From contig JAJZJJ010000252.1 in assembly GCA_021810175.1 (NCBI GenBank), positions 1 to 5,487 on the forward strand: a DNA stretch of 5,487 nt. Reading direction: 5' to 3'. Positions 1 to 5,487 of this stretch are shown here, one piece after another. Made by a program: the position numbers and the translations under genes. This DNA comes from Acidobacteriota bacterium (lineage in GTDB: Bacteria; Acidobacteriota; Terriglobia; Terriglobales; Acidobacteriaceae). A model generated the notes under the pieces. The model did not search any database and was not told the origin of the DNA. It worked only from the letters and a program-made list of their open reading frames with translations. Numbering within the stretch: the stretch's first letter is position 1; each line of letters begins with the position of its first letter.

Positions 1-1085
1 GGCTCTACCGGCAGCCTCACCTGCTGATTCTCCGGAGCCGATGGGTTCACCCCGAAATCCCACACGTCCCGGTTCACTTCTCCCGCCGGCAGCAACTCCA
101 CCAGCGCATACTCGCCCGGAAACAGCGCATCCCTCGGTGTCACTTTCATCCAATGGCCGCCCGGCAGCAGCGTTTCCTCGGTCAGAATCCTGCCCCCGCT
201 CGGATCCGGCTCGCTCACGTCGCGCAGTTGTTCCGCAAACAGAACCCGCGACGCGCCTTGCCGCACCACCCTCACAATCACAAACCGCGAGTGCGCCGAG
301 CCGCCCATCCCCGGCTCCGGCGGCGGCACATTCTCTTTCACCACAAACGCATTCGCCGGCGGCGTCACCGGAGCCCCGTGCACGCTCACGTAAAACACCG
401 GCTTCGACACGTGCATCTGCACCGCCGCGTCGACCCCTTGCATCTGCACCACTTCCCGGAACGCGTGCATCCGATACACATCCACCGCCTGCACGCTGTC
501 AAACGGATTCTGATTCAGATCCCCGTCCGCCTGCTGCAAATGCACCAGCTCCGGCTCGCCGTGGTATATATCCAGCGCAAAGATTCCATCCTCATCCGGC
601 AATCGCAGCCCCGGCTTCACATACGGCATCAGGTACTTCACCGCCGCGCGTTGCGCCTCCTCTTCGCGCTCTATTTCCGCCTCTTCGCGCGCCGCCTCCG
701 CCGGAGAAATATTCTCAAACTCACCCTCCCCGGCGCTCACCCCATGCGGGTGCTCGCGTTCCCACTTCTTGGTCGCTGCCCAGTCCACCATCGACGCCGG
801 TATCTCCCGCCATGCACCATCCTCCGCGCTCAGATATCGCACGCGCCCATCCCGAACCTTGTACTTCACCACATCCCGATAGGTGCCATCCTTCAAAATC
901 AGCCGCTTCTTCGTACGCGATACCCGCCCGTGTGCCGCCCGCCCGTTCCGCGCCACCGCGGCAAAAACCCGCGCCCCCGGAATCACTCCCATCAGCATGC
1001 CCGGCGCAGCCATCATCACCAGCGCCAGCAACCCCGCCGCCGCATTCTTCGCCCATCGCGCCTTCCCACGCATCGCCCTTCGCAT
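1..1085 (-). CDS. Unrecognised exported protein, C-terminus cut by window edge
   Basis: The minus-strand frame is open from 1085 to the left edge, giving 361 residues without a stop, so the C-terminus is missing. The N-terminus has an Arg/Lys-rich segment (residues 1-13) and a hydrophobic stretch (about 15-36), with FAAVA near 41-45 as a possible signal peptidase site, so it is probably exported or membrane-anchored. Residues 62-104 form a compact motif (LILKDGTY ... VKYKV ... GRVRYLS ... EIPASMVDW) followed by a very acidic, Glu/Ala-rich, probably helical stretch (121-149). The rest looks beta-rich and contains no cysteine. I recall similar uncharacterised secreted proteins in Acidobacteria but cannot name a function. 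Start choice: ATG 1085 has AGGA seven bases upstream. GTG 1091 is in frame but sits on the AGGA; ATG 1073 is also possible. Codons are strongly GC3-biased, supporting a real gene. It is transcribed away from the gene at 1218. Confidence 0.82.
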   Translation of the reverse strand, partial: MRRAMRGKARWAKNAAAGLLALVMMAAPGMLMGVIPGARVFAAVARNGRAAHGRVSRTKKRLILKDGTYRDVVKYKVRDGRVRYLSAEDGAWREIPASMVDWAATKKWEREHPHGVSAGEGEFENISPAEAAREEAEIEREEEAQRAAVKYLMPYVKPGLRLPDEDGIFALDIYHGEPELVHLQQADGDLNQNPFDSVQAVDVYRMHAFREVVQMQGVDAAVQMHVSKPVFYVSVHGAPVTPPANAFVVKENVPPPEPGMGGSAHSRFVIVRVVRQGASRVLFAEQLRDVSEPDPSGGRILTEETLLPGGHWMKVTPRDALFPGEYALVELLPAGEVNRDVWDFGVNPSAPENQQVRLPVE

Positions 1086-1092
1086 ACCCACA

Positions 1093-1096
1093 TCCT
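1093..1096 (-). promoter_or_regulatory. Ribosome binding site (AGGA) for the exported protein
   Basis: AGGA lies seven bases before ATG 1085 on the minus strand. It favours that start over GTG 1091, which would be only one base from the site. In-frame stops at 1095-1097 and 1125-1127 exclude longer forms. Confidence 0.5.
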
Positions 1097-1205
1097 AGCT
1101 CCGCTGACTCGCCGCCCCGTTGGCTTACTTCCCACCAAATCATGCAGGCTCCGTCTCACCCTCAGCATCCCCACATATCAGAAGCGCAATTTGCCTCAAT
1201 TTGGT

Positions 1206-1211
1206 TATTCT
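1206..1211 (+). promoter_or_regulatory. Possible -10 element for a leaderless transcript
   Basis: TATTCT matches four of six positions of the TATAAT consensus and ends six bases before ATG 1218. A start about seven bases downstream would put the first base of the mRNA on the A of the ATG. That fits the lack of any Shine-Dalgarno-like sequence before 1218. No convincing -35 is visible at 16-18 bases, so this is tentative. Confidence 0.25.
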
Positions 1212-1217
1212 CTTTGC

Positions 1218-2171
1218 ATGCGTTTCCCATCTGTCTTGCTGCTCTGCGGACTCATCGCCGCAGCCTCTGTTCTCTCTGCTCAGCAAAGCTCCGCCGCGCC
1301 GGCACAAAGCGCTGCTCCGGCAACTTCGCAGACCACCCCTGCGCAAAGCACCACGACGCGGACACCCGCGAAGACAACCACGCCGCCGCTCCGCCTCGAA
1401 TCCCTCCCGCCTGAGCCCCATTCCCTCACGCCCGCCCAGCAGAAGGCCCTCGAAACCCAGCGCGTTCTCAAGGCCGTGAATAACCTTGCGCGCAGTCAGG
1501 CCAATTGGGGCCCGGCCATGTCCACGCCCGGCGCATCGCTCACCCTCGTCACAAAGAACGAAAAATCTACCCAGGAAGGCACCCAGGTCACCTTCACTCT
1601 CCACGCCACCGGCTTCCAGCCCGGCGACTCCATCAAGCTCTTCCGCTGGCCCCTCAACTCAAGGGTCGAGCAGGTCGCCACCGGCCTCACCGTCGACGCC
1701 AGCGGCCAGGTCATCTGCCCGGAAATCAGCCAGGGTGACTGCCTCGCCTCCATGCAGCCCGGCGATCCGGTCCAGATCAAGGACATCGCCGCCCGCGGCG
1801 AGCCCCTCCGCGTCGCCATCGGAACGCCCGACGGCAAAAAACGCGCCGAAGTCACCATCGTTCCCTTCCCCCTTGAAGCCGCCAGCAACACCTGCAAATT
1901 AGAGGTCATCCTCGGCACCAGGAACGCCGCACTCGTCCTCCTCGAAGGCGTCGGCTTCCCCAAGAACCAGAAAGTCGATATCCACATCGTCACCTTCGGC
2001 AAGGACCACCCCGTCACCACCACCACCAGCGCTCTCGGCGGCCTCATCGTCGCCGTTCTGCCCGCCGTCACCGGCCACGCCAGCGGAACCACCACCATCA
2101 GCTACCACGGCGCCACCTGCTCGCCCTCGCTCACCTTCCCCTGGGGCGCGGACTCTTATCACCCTCTATAA
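1218..2171 (+). CDS. Secreted protein with two Ig-like halves, function unknown
   Basis: The product is 317 residues. Residues 1-21 form a typical Sec signal peptide (short basic start, hydrophobic core, cleavage likely near LSA/QQ). Residues 22-58 are a low-complexity Ala/Ser/Thr/Pro/Gln linker of the kind that tethers exported domains. Residues 70-92 look helical. Two beta-rich segments follow, about 105-215 and 225-310; each contains a hydrophobic strand leading into a Gly-Phe turn (ATGFQPGDSIKL and GVGFPKNQKVDI), suggesting tandem Ig-like sandwiches. The mature part has exactly four cysteines (167, 175, 226, 301), two per half, consistent with two disulfides in an exported protein. There are no catalytic motifs. 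The start is set by the signal peptide; no ribosome binding site precedes it and no earlier in-frame start is close. I recall unnamed acidobacterial proteins of this style but assign no function. The gene ends 129 bases before pyrG on the same strand. Real-gene confidence is high, domain reading moderate. Confidence 0.83.
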   Translation: MRFPSVLLLCGLIAAASVLSAQQSSAAPAQSAAPATSQTTPAQSTTTRTPAKTTTPPLRLESLPPEPHSLTPAQQKALETQRVLKAVNNLARSQANWGPAMSTPGASLTLVTKNEKSTQEGTQVTFTLHATGFQPGDSIKLFRWPLNSRVEQVATGLTVDASGQVICPEISQGDCLASMQPGDPVQIKDIAARGEPLRVAIGTPDGKKRAEVTIVPFPLEAASNTCKLEVILGTRNAALVLLEGVGFPKNQKVDIHIVTFGKDHPVTTTTSALGGLIVAVLPAVTGHASGTTTISYHGATCSPSLTFPWGADSYHPL

Positions 2172-2196
2172 AACCTTTTGAAATCAGGCCTCCCGC

Positions 2197-2233
2197 ACGG
2201 CGGCGCGAAACAACTCTTTTTTTCCGCCGCCGT
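2197..2233. repeat. GC-rich inverted repeat with T7 in its loop
   Basis: ACGGCGGCG (2197-2205) is perfectly complementary to CGCCGCCGT (2225-2233), a 9-bp stem with a 19-base loop. The loop contains seven consecutive Ts (2217-2223). The T-run lies inside the loop rather than after the stem, so this is not a classical terminator for the gene ending at 2171. It may be chance in GC-rich DNA, or a structure near the pyrG promoter. Confidence 0.35.
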
Positions 2234-2236
2234 TCC

Positions 2237-2245
2237 TGCGATACT
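2237..2245 (+). promoter_or_regulatory. Candidate extended -10 promoter for pyrG
   Basis: TGCGATACT has the extended -10 form TG-n-hexamer, with GATACT matching four of six consensus positions. No good -35 is present 16-18 bases upstream, which extended -10 promoters can tolerate. It would give a leader of roughly 50 bases. No G-run suited to the reiterative-transcription control known for Bacillus pyrG is visible at the predicted start. Confidence 0.35.
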
Positions 2246-2258
2246 TGATCGTGCCTGA

Positions 2259-3956
<1,698 letters not shown>

Positions 3957-3976
3957 CCCTCACCCCACTCGCTGTT

Positions 3977-4030
3977 GTCATTCCGACCGAAGTTCGCTCA
4001 CCAGAGGTGAGCGAACGAAGCGGAGGAACC
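3977..4030. repeat. Palindromic intergenic repeat, REP-like, acidobacterial type
   Basis: The core is a perfect 11-bp inverted repeat, GTTCGCTCACC (3992-4002) and GGTGAGCGAAC (4006-4016), with an AGA loop. It is flanked by GTCATTCCGACCGAAG on the left and GAAGCGGAGGAACC on the right; TCCG and CGGA in the flanks could add a short outer stem. I recall these flanks as a frequent dispersed intergenic element in Acidobacteria. No T-run follows the stem on either strand, so it is not a textbook intrinsic terminator, but its place between convergent pyrG and the channel gene would suit a transcription boundary. The last 12 bases of the flank recur at 5476-5487. The palindrome is seen directly; membership of a dispersed family is inference. 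Confidence 0.65.
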
Positions 4031-4059
4031 GGCAGTTCTGCTCATCCTCCGCAGTACCA

Positions 4060-4629
4060 TCACAGCGATCTTTCAATCCTCCGGTCCGGAACCAGCCACA
4101 TCAGCGCTACCGCCACATAAAGCCCCAGCGAAACCCAATGCCACCAGAACGTAAACACAATCCCCAGCGCATACAGCACCGGCGATGCCTTCCCCTTCCA
4201 GTCCACGCCTATCGCCGCTGCAAGCTTTGACTCAGCCCCCTGCGAAGCAATAATCGCCCGCTGCAGGATCCAGTACGCCACCGCTGCCGCCAGCATCACC
4301 GCACCGTAGAGCGCCGCGGGACCGGCAACGAAGTCGTTCTCTCCCATCCAGCCCGTCACAAACGGGAACAGCGACAACCAGAACAGCAGATGCAGATTCG
4401 CCCACAGGATTCCACCCGTCACCCGCTTCAGCGTATGCAGCATATGGTGGTGGTTGTTCCAGTAAATCCCCACATACACAAAGCTCAATACGTAGGTCAA
4501 AAACACCGAAGCCACCGGCCGCAGCGCCGTCCAGTGATCCCCGCGCGGAACCTTCATCTCCAGCACCATGATCGTGATGATGATCGCCAAAACACCATCG
4601 CTGAATGCTTCAAGCCTGCTCGTACTCAC
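4060..4629 (-). CDS. TMEM175/DUF1211-family potassium channel-like membrane protein
   Basis: The product is 189 residues from the preferred start. It opens with the family signature RLEAFSDGVLAIIITIMVLE (residues 5-24), the FSDG-containing first membrane helix that lines the pore in TMEM175 channels. Six membrane segments can be drawn at about 8-26, 38-56, 74-93, 102-122, 150-164 and 166-180. Between helices 2 and 3 lies the typical IYWNNHHHMLHTLKRV stretch, and helix 3 holds WANLHLLFWLSLFPFVTGW. Bacterial TMEM175 proteins of this size assemble as tetramers and conduct potassium, with weaker selectivity than classical K channels; this is family knowledge, not shown here. Start choice: GTG 4629 has AGAGGAG with a 7-base spacer and gives the usual short N-terminus. 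An in-frame ATG at 4656 adds nine residues but has no spaced binding site. The gene is convergent with pyrG and separated from it by the palindromic repeat. Confidence 0.9.
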   Translation of the reverse strand: MSTSRLEAFSDGVLAIIITIMVLEMKVPRGDHWTALRPVASVFLTYVLSFVYVGIYWNNHHHMLHTLKRVTGGILWANLHLLFWLSLFPFVTGWMGENDFVAGPAALYGAVMLAAAVAYWILQRAIIASQGAESKLAAAIGVDWKGKASPVLYALGIVFTFWWHWVSLGLYVAVALMWLVPDRRIERSL

Positions 4630-4636
4630 TCGAAAA

Positions 4637-4642
4637 CTCCTC
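4637..4642 (-). promoter_or_regulatory. Ribosome binding site fixing the GTG start of the TMEM175-like gene
   Basis: GAGGAG (within AGAGGAG) lies seven bases before GTG 4629 on the minus strand. It is the strongest Shine-Dalgarno match here and decides against ATG 4656, which has only TAGG directly abutting it. Confidence 0.65.
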
Positions 4643-4794
4643 TGGCAGCTCTCCATCCTACGGCATCACGAAACAGAATTCCCACCCCCCAGAAGGTTGT
4701 AATTCCGTCCGCTGCCTGGCGCCCAGCCGGCTGCCCCACATCTCGATGATGCGCCTTGGAATCCAGGTCCTCAGCCATGTCTCCATCCATGGAA

Positions 4795-4807
4795 TAGAGC
4801 ATTTCCC
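4795..4807 (+). repeat. 13-base direct repeat, copy 1
   Basis: TAGAGCATTTCCC occurs here and again at 4910-4922, with starts 115 bases apart. The copies bracket the hairpin at 4840-4865. The segment between them shows no terminal inverted repeats, so a small transposable element is not evident. Confidence 0.6.
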
Positions 4808-4811
4808 TTAT

Positions 4812-4820
4812 TGGTATAGA
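4812..4820 (+). promoter_or_regulatory. Candidate extended -10 promoter for the intergenic RNA
   Basis: TGGTATAGA has the TG-n-hexamer form, with TATAGA matching four of six consensus positions. No -35 was recognised. Transcription would begin near 4827 and run into the hairpins at 4840-4865 and 4898-4923. Confidence 0.35.
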
Positions 4821-4897
4821 CCGAAGAGAGAATCTCAATGCAGCTTTTCCGTTAAGAAAAGCTGCGCTTGGTTGATTTCAGAAAGTTCACAGTCATA

Positions 4898-4932
4898 GGG
4901 GAATTGCTTTAGAGCATTTCCCCAACTTTTTT
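4898..4932 (+). terminator. Terminator-like hairpin with T6
   Basis: GGGGAATTGCT (4898-4908) pairs with AGCATTTCCCC (4913-4923) around a TTAG loop. There are ten Watson-Crick pairs and one T-T mismatch (4904/4917). After AAC there are six Ts (4927-4932). The form fits rho-independent termination of plus-strand transcription coming from the left, where no protein gene lies. That is the main reason to suspect a small RNA. Confidence 0.55.
4910..4922 (+). repeat. 13-base direct repeat, copy 2
   Basis: This second copy of TAGAGCATTTCCC forms the loop and 3' arm of the hairpin at 4898-4923. Copy 1 at 4795-4807 has no comparable 5' arm, only a GGAA/TTCC stem. Confidence 0.6.
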
Positions 4933-4960
4933 GCCGGTAATTTCCCCCCGCTTCGATAAA
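4931..4960 (+). promoter_or_regulatory. Candidate promoter of the CCCH protein gene
   Basis: TTGCCG (4931-4936) and GATAAA (4955-4960) each match four of six sigma70 consensus positions, with an 18-base spacer. A start near 4967 would give a leader of about 90 bases whose first structured element is the terminator-like hairpin at 4979-5014. The -35 overlaps the T-run of the preceding terminator. Confidence 0.4.
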
Positions 4961-4978
4961 CTGGTAGTAGAGAGTGCA

Positions 4979-5014
4979 AAAAGGTCTGCCCACCGTGGCA
5001 GGCCTTTTCTTTTT
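4979..5014 (+). terminator. Terminator-like hairpin in the leader of the CCCH gene
   Basis: AAAAGGTCTGCC (4979-4990) pairs with GGCAGGCCTTTT (4997-5008), a 12-bp stem with one T-G wobble (4985/5002) and loop CACCGT. The T-tract continues as TTTTCTTTTT. This is the best intrinsic terminator in the window, yet it lies upstream of the ribosome binding site at 5044 with no gene ending before it. It may act as an attenuator for the gene at 5057 or end a very short transcript. Its left arm GGTCTG (4983-4988) is also complementary to CAGACC at 5027-5032, an alternative pairing that would break the terminator. Confidence 0.6.
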
Positions 5015-5056
5015 CCGGCGTCTCGCCAGACCGCAGTCCCGAAAAGGAGAGCCCCC

Positions 5057-5398
5057 ATGCCCGAGTGCCAGTACATCCACCGCGGCTTCCACGCCGCCGC
5101 TTTCTGCCGCGAGTCCGCCCTGCCCGGCTCAGCCTTCTGCCACAACCACCAGAACCAGCCCCGCCGCGACCTCCGTCGCCGCAACGCCCGCCTTCGCGTC
5201 CTCGCCGCCGAAATCCCTGAAGCCTCCACCGAGCGCCTCATCGCCATCCTCTTCGAGCTCACCGGAGCGCTCCATCGCGGCACCCTCGCACCCCTCGCCG
5301 CGCAGTCTCTCTTCACCCCCATCGCCGAGCGCCTCGACAATCTCTACTACCGCCGCACCGGCGCCTCCGTCCCCGTTGAAGTCGATGTCTGGCTCTAG
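5057..5398 (+). CDS. Small protein with CCCH zinc-binding-type N-terminus, function unknown
   Basis: The product is 113 residues. ATG 5057 has AAGGAGA (5044-5050) six bases upstream, a strong site that fixes the start; the frame is open further upstream, but without a comparable start. The first 31 residues contain Cys4, Cys17, Cys28 and His31 (C-x12-C-x10-C-x2-H, ending FCHNH), the spacing expected of a small zinc-binding knuckle; His8, His12 and His29 are nearby. Residues 32-52 are Arg-rich (RRDLRRRNARLRVL), and 55-100 look helical and hydrophobic (TERLIAILFELTGALHRGT ... ERLDNLYYRR). There is no signal peptide or membrane segment. I recall small acidobacterial proteins with a similar Cys/His start followed by a helical segment, but no established function. 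A basic zinc-knuckle protein could bind nucleic acid; that is only an inference. Its leader contains a terminator-like hairpin, so expression may be conditional. Confidence 0.82.
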   Translation: MPECQYIHRGFHAAAFCRESALPGSAFCHNHQNQPRRDLRRRNARLRVLAAEIPEASTERLIAILFELTGALHRGTLAPLAAQSLFTPIAERLDNLYYRRTGASVPVEVDVWL

Positions 5399-5487
5399 TC
5401 ATCATGGAGTGACCGGTCCACTGCGCTGACCGTGGGTTAAGCTGTGAGCCGAAGCGGTACACAGATCAGAGCCACAAGCGGAGGAAC
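5399..5487. other. Non-coding tail with an imperfect hairpin
   Basis: No gene is visible here. CTGTGAGCCG (5442-5451) and CGGTACACAG (5455-5464) form a stem around AAG with one A-A mismatch and one G-T wobble. GAGCC-n2-AGCGG (5447-5458) recurs as GAGCC-n3-AGCGG just before the edge. No T-run follows, so this is not a clear terminator for the gene ending at 5398. Confidence 0.35.
5476..5487 (+). repeat. Possible partial copy of the palindromic repeat flank
   Basis: AAGCGGAGGAAC is identical to 4018-4029, the right flank of the repeat at 3977-4030. The window ends here. The matching left flank (CATTCCGACC) is not seen upstream, so this may be a diverged copy or coincidence. Confidence 0.3.

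Larger units (their letters stand above)
1086..1217. other. Divergent intergenic region
   Basis: This spacer separates two divergently transcribed genes, so it should carry both promoters. The half nearest 1218 is AT-rich compared with its surroundings. On the minus strand a weak sigma70-like pair can be drawn: TTGAGG (1199-1194) and TATGTG (1177-1172) with a 16-base spacer. It matches consensus poorly and is only a suggestion. No inverted repeat or RNA gene was seen. Confidence 0.4.
4827..4932 (+). ncRNA. Candidate small RNA of about 105 nt
   Basis: This interval is bounded by a candidate extended -10 element (4812-4820) and a terminator-like hairpin with six Ts (4898-4932). Between them is a strong 10-bp hairpin, GCAGCTTTTC (4840-4849) with GAAAAGCTGC (4856-4865) and loop CGTTAA. 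A small GAGA/TCTC stem sits at 4826-4836. No known RNA family (tRNA, 6S, riboswitch class) was recognised. The structure and boundaries are compatible with a regulatory RNA or a leader of the downstream gene. The element might equally be structured non-functional DNA. The left boundary is inferred and the right one follows the T-run. Confidence 0.33.
4630..5056. other. Long intergenic region, AT-rich in its middle
   Basis: No convincing protein gene was found here. The part next to the channel gene (about 4640-4790) is GC-rich; I see no clear promoter for the channel gene and no repeat. From about 4790 to 4975 base composition shifts towards AT. That stretch holds a 13-base direct repeat, a perfect hairpin at 4840-4865, a terminator-like hairpin at 4898-4932 and a candidate promoter at 4931-4960. 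A second terminator-like hairpin follows at 4979-5014, then the leader of the gene at 5057. Short open frames on both strands lack binding sites, recognisable motifs and local codon bias. Confidence 0.6.

Noticed and set aside
153..1217. Upstream extension of the secreted-protein frame
   Set aside because: His/Arg/Pro-rich nonsense antisense to the left gene; the real start at 1218 is marked by a signal peptide.
1218..1250. Lipoprotein signal (LLLC, Cys10) in the secreted protein
   Set aside because: The cysteine is only ten residues from the N-terminus, inside the hydrophobic core, and the residues before it do not fit a lipobox of normal length.
41..1414. Plus-strand open frame of 457 residues
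   Set aside because: Low-complexity Pro/Ala/Ser/Arg product antisense to the exported-protein gene, which has a signal peptide and normal codon bias.
3992..4016. Palindrome after pyrG as a standard intrinsic terminator
   Set aside because: No T-run follows the stem on either strand; a dispersed repeat explains the flanks better.
4626..4838. Minus-strand frame of 70 residues ahead of the channel gene
   Set aside because: No Shine-Dalgarno site or motif; it overlaps the channel gene start and has mixed composition.
4605..4898. Plus-strand frame of 97 residues before the terminator-like hairpin
   Set aside because: No binding site, no recognisable motif, lacks local GC3 bias, and overlaps the start of the channel gene antisense. 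Its stop next to the hairpin appears coincidental.
4808..4909. Miniature transposable element between the 13-base direct repeats
   Set aside because: The ends of the interval are not inverted repeats of each other and no known element was recognised.

Overview
The window most likely comes from an acidobacterium of the Terriglobia (Acidobacteriaceae-like). The evidence is high GC with strongly GC-biased third codon positions, secreted proteins of a style I associate with that group, and an intergenic palindromic repeat whose flanks (CATTCCGACCGAAG ... GCGGAGGAACC) I recall as common in acidobacterial genomes. This assignment is inference; no search was run.

Layout from left to right: (1) a minus-strand gene for an unrecognised exported protein, cut by the left edge (1-1085); (2) a 132-base divergent intergenic region; (3) a plus-strand gene for an unrecognised secreted protein with two apparent beta-sandwich-like halves (1218-2171); (4) after 129 bases, pyrG for CTP synthase (2301-3956), complete and with its key catalytic residues; (5) a repeat with a perfect 11-bp palindrome between convergent genes (3977-4030); (6) a minus-strand TMEM175/DUF1211-family channel gene (4060-4629), whose best start is an internal GTG; (7) a 427-base, partly AT-rich intergenic region (4630-5056) with a candidate small RNA ending in a terminator-like hairpin, followed by a promoter and a second terminator-like hairpin in the leader of the next gene; (8) a 113-residue protein with a CCCH zinc-binding-type N-terminus (5057-5398); (9) a short non-coding tail whose last 12 bases match the end of the repeat in (5).

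Only pyrG (pyrimidine nucleotide synthesis) and the TMEM175 gene (probable potassium channel) have functions that can be stated with confidence. The genes do not form a recognisable single pathway. The secreted-protein gene and pyrG point the same way and could share a transcript, but pyrG has its own ribosome binding site and a candidate promoter.

The least ordinary part is 4795-5056. It holds a 13-base direct repeat, three hairpins, two terminator-like structures and two candidate promoters ahead of the small CCCH protein. It could encode a short regulatory RNA and/or an attenuated leader. These are readings of primary sequence and hand-drawn pairings, not measurements.
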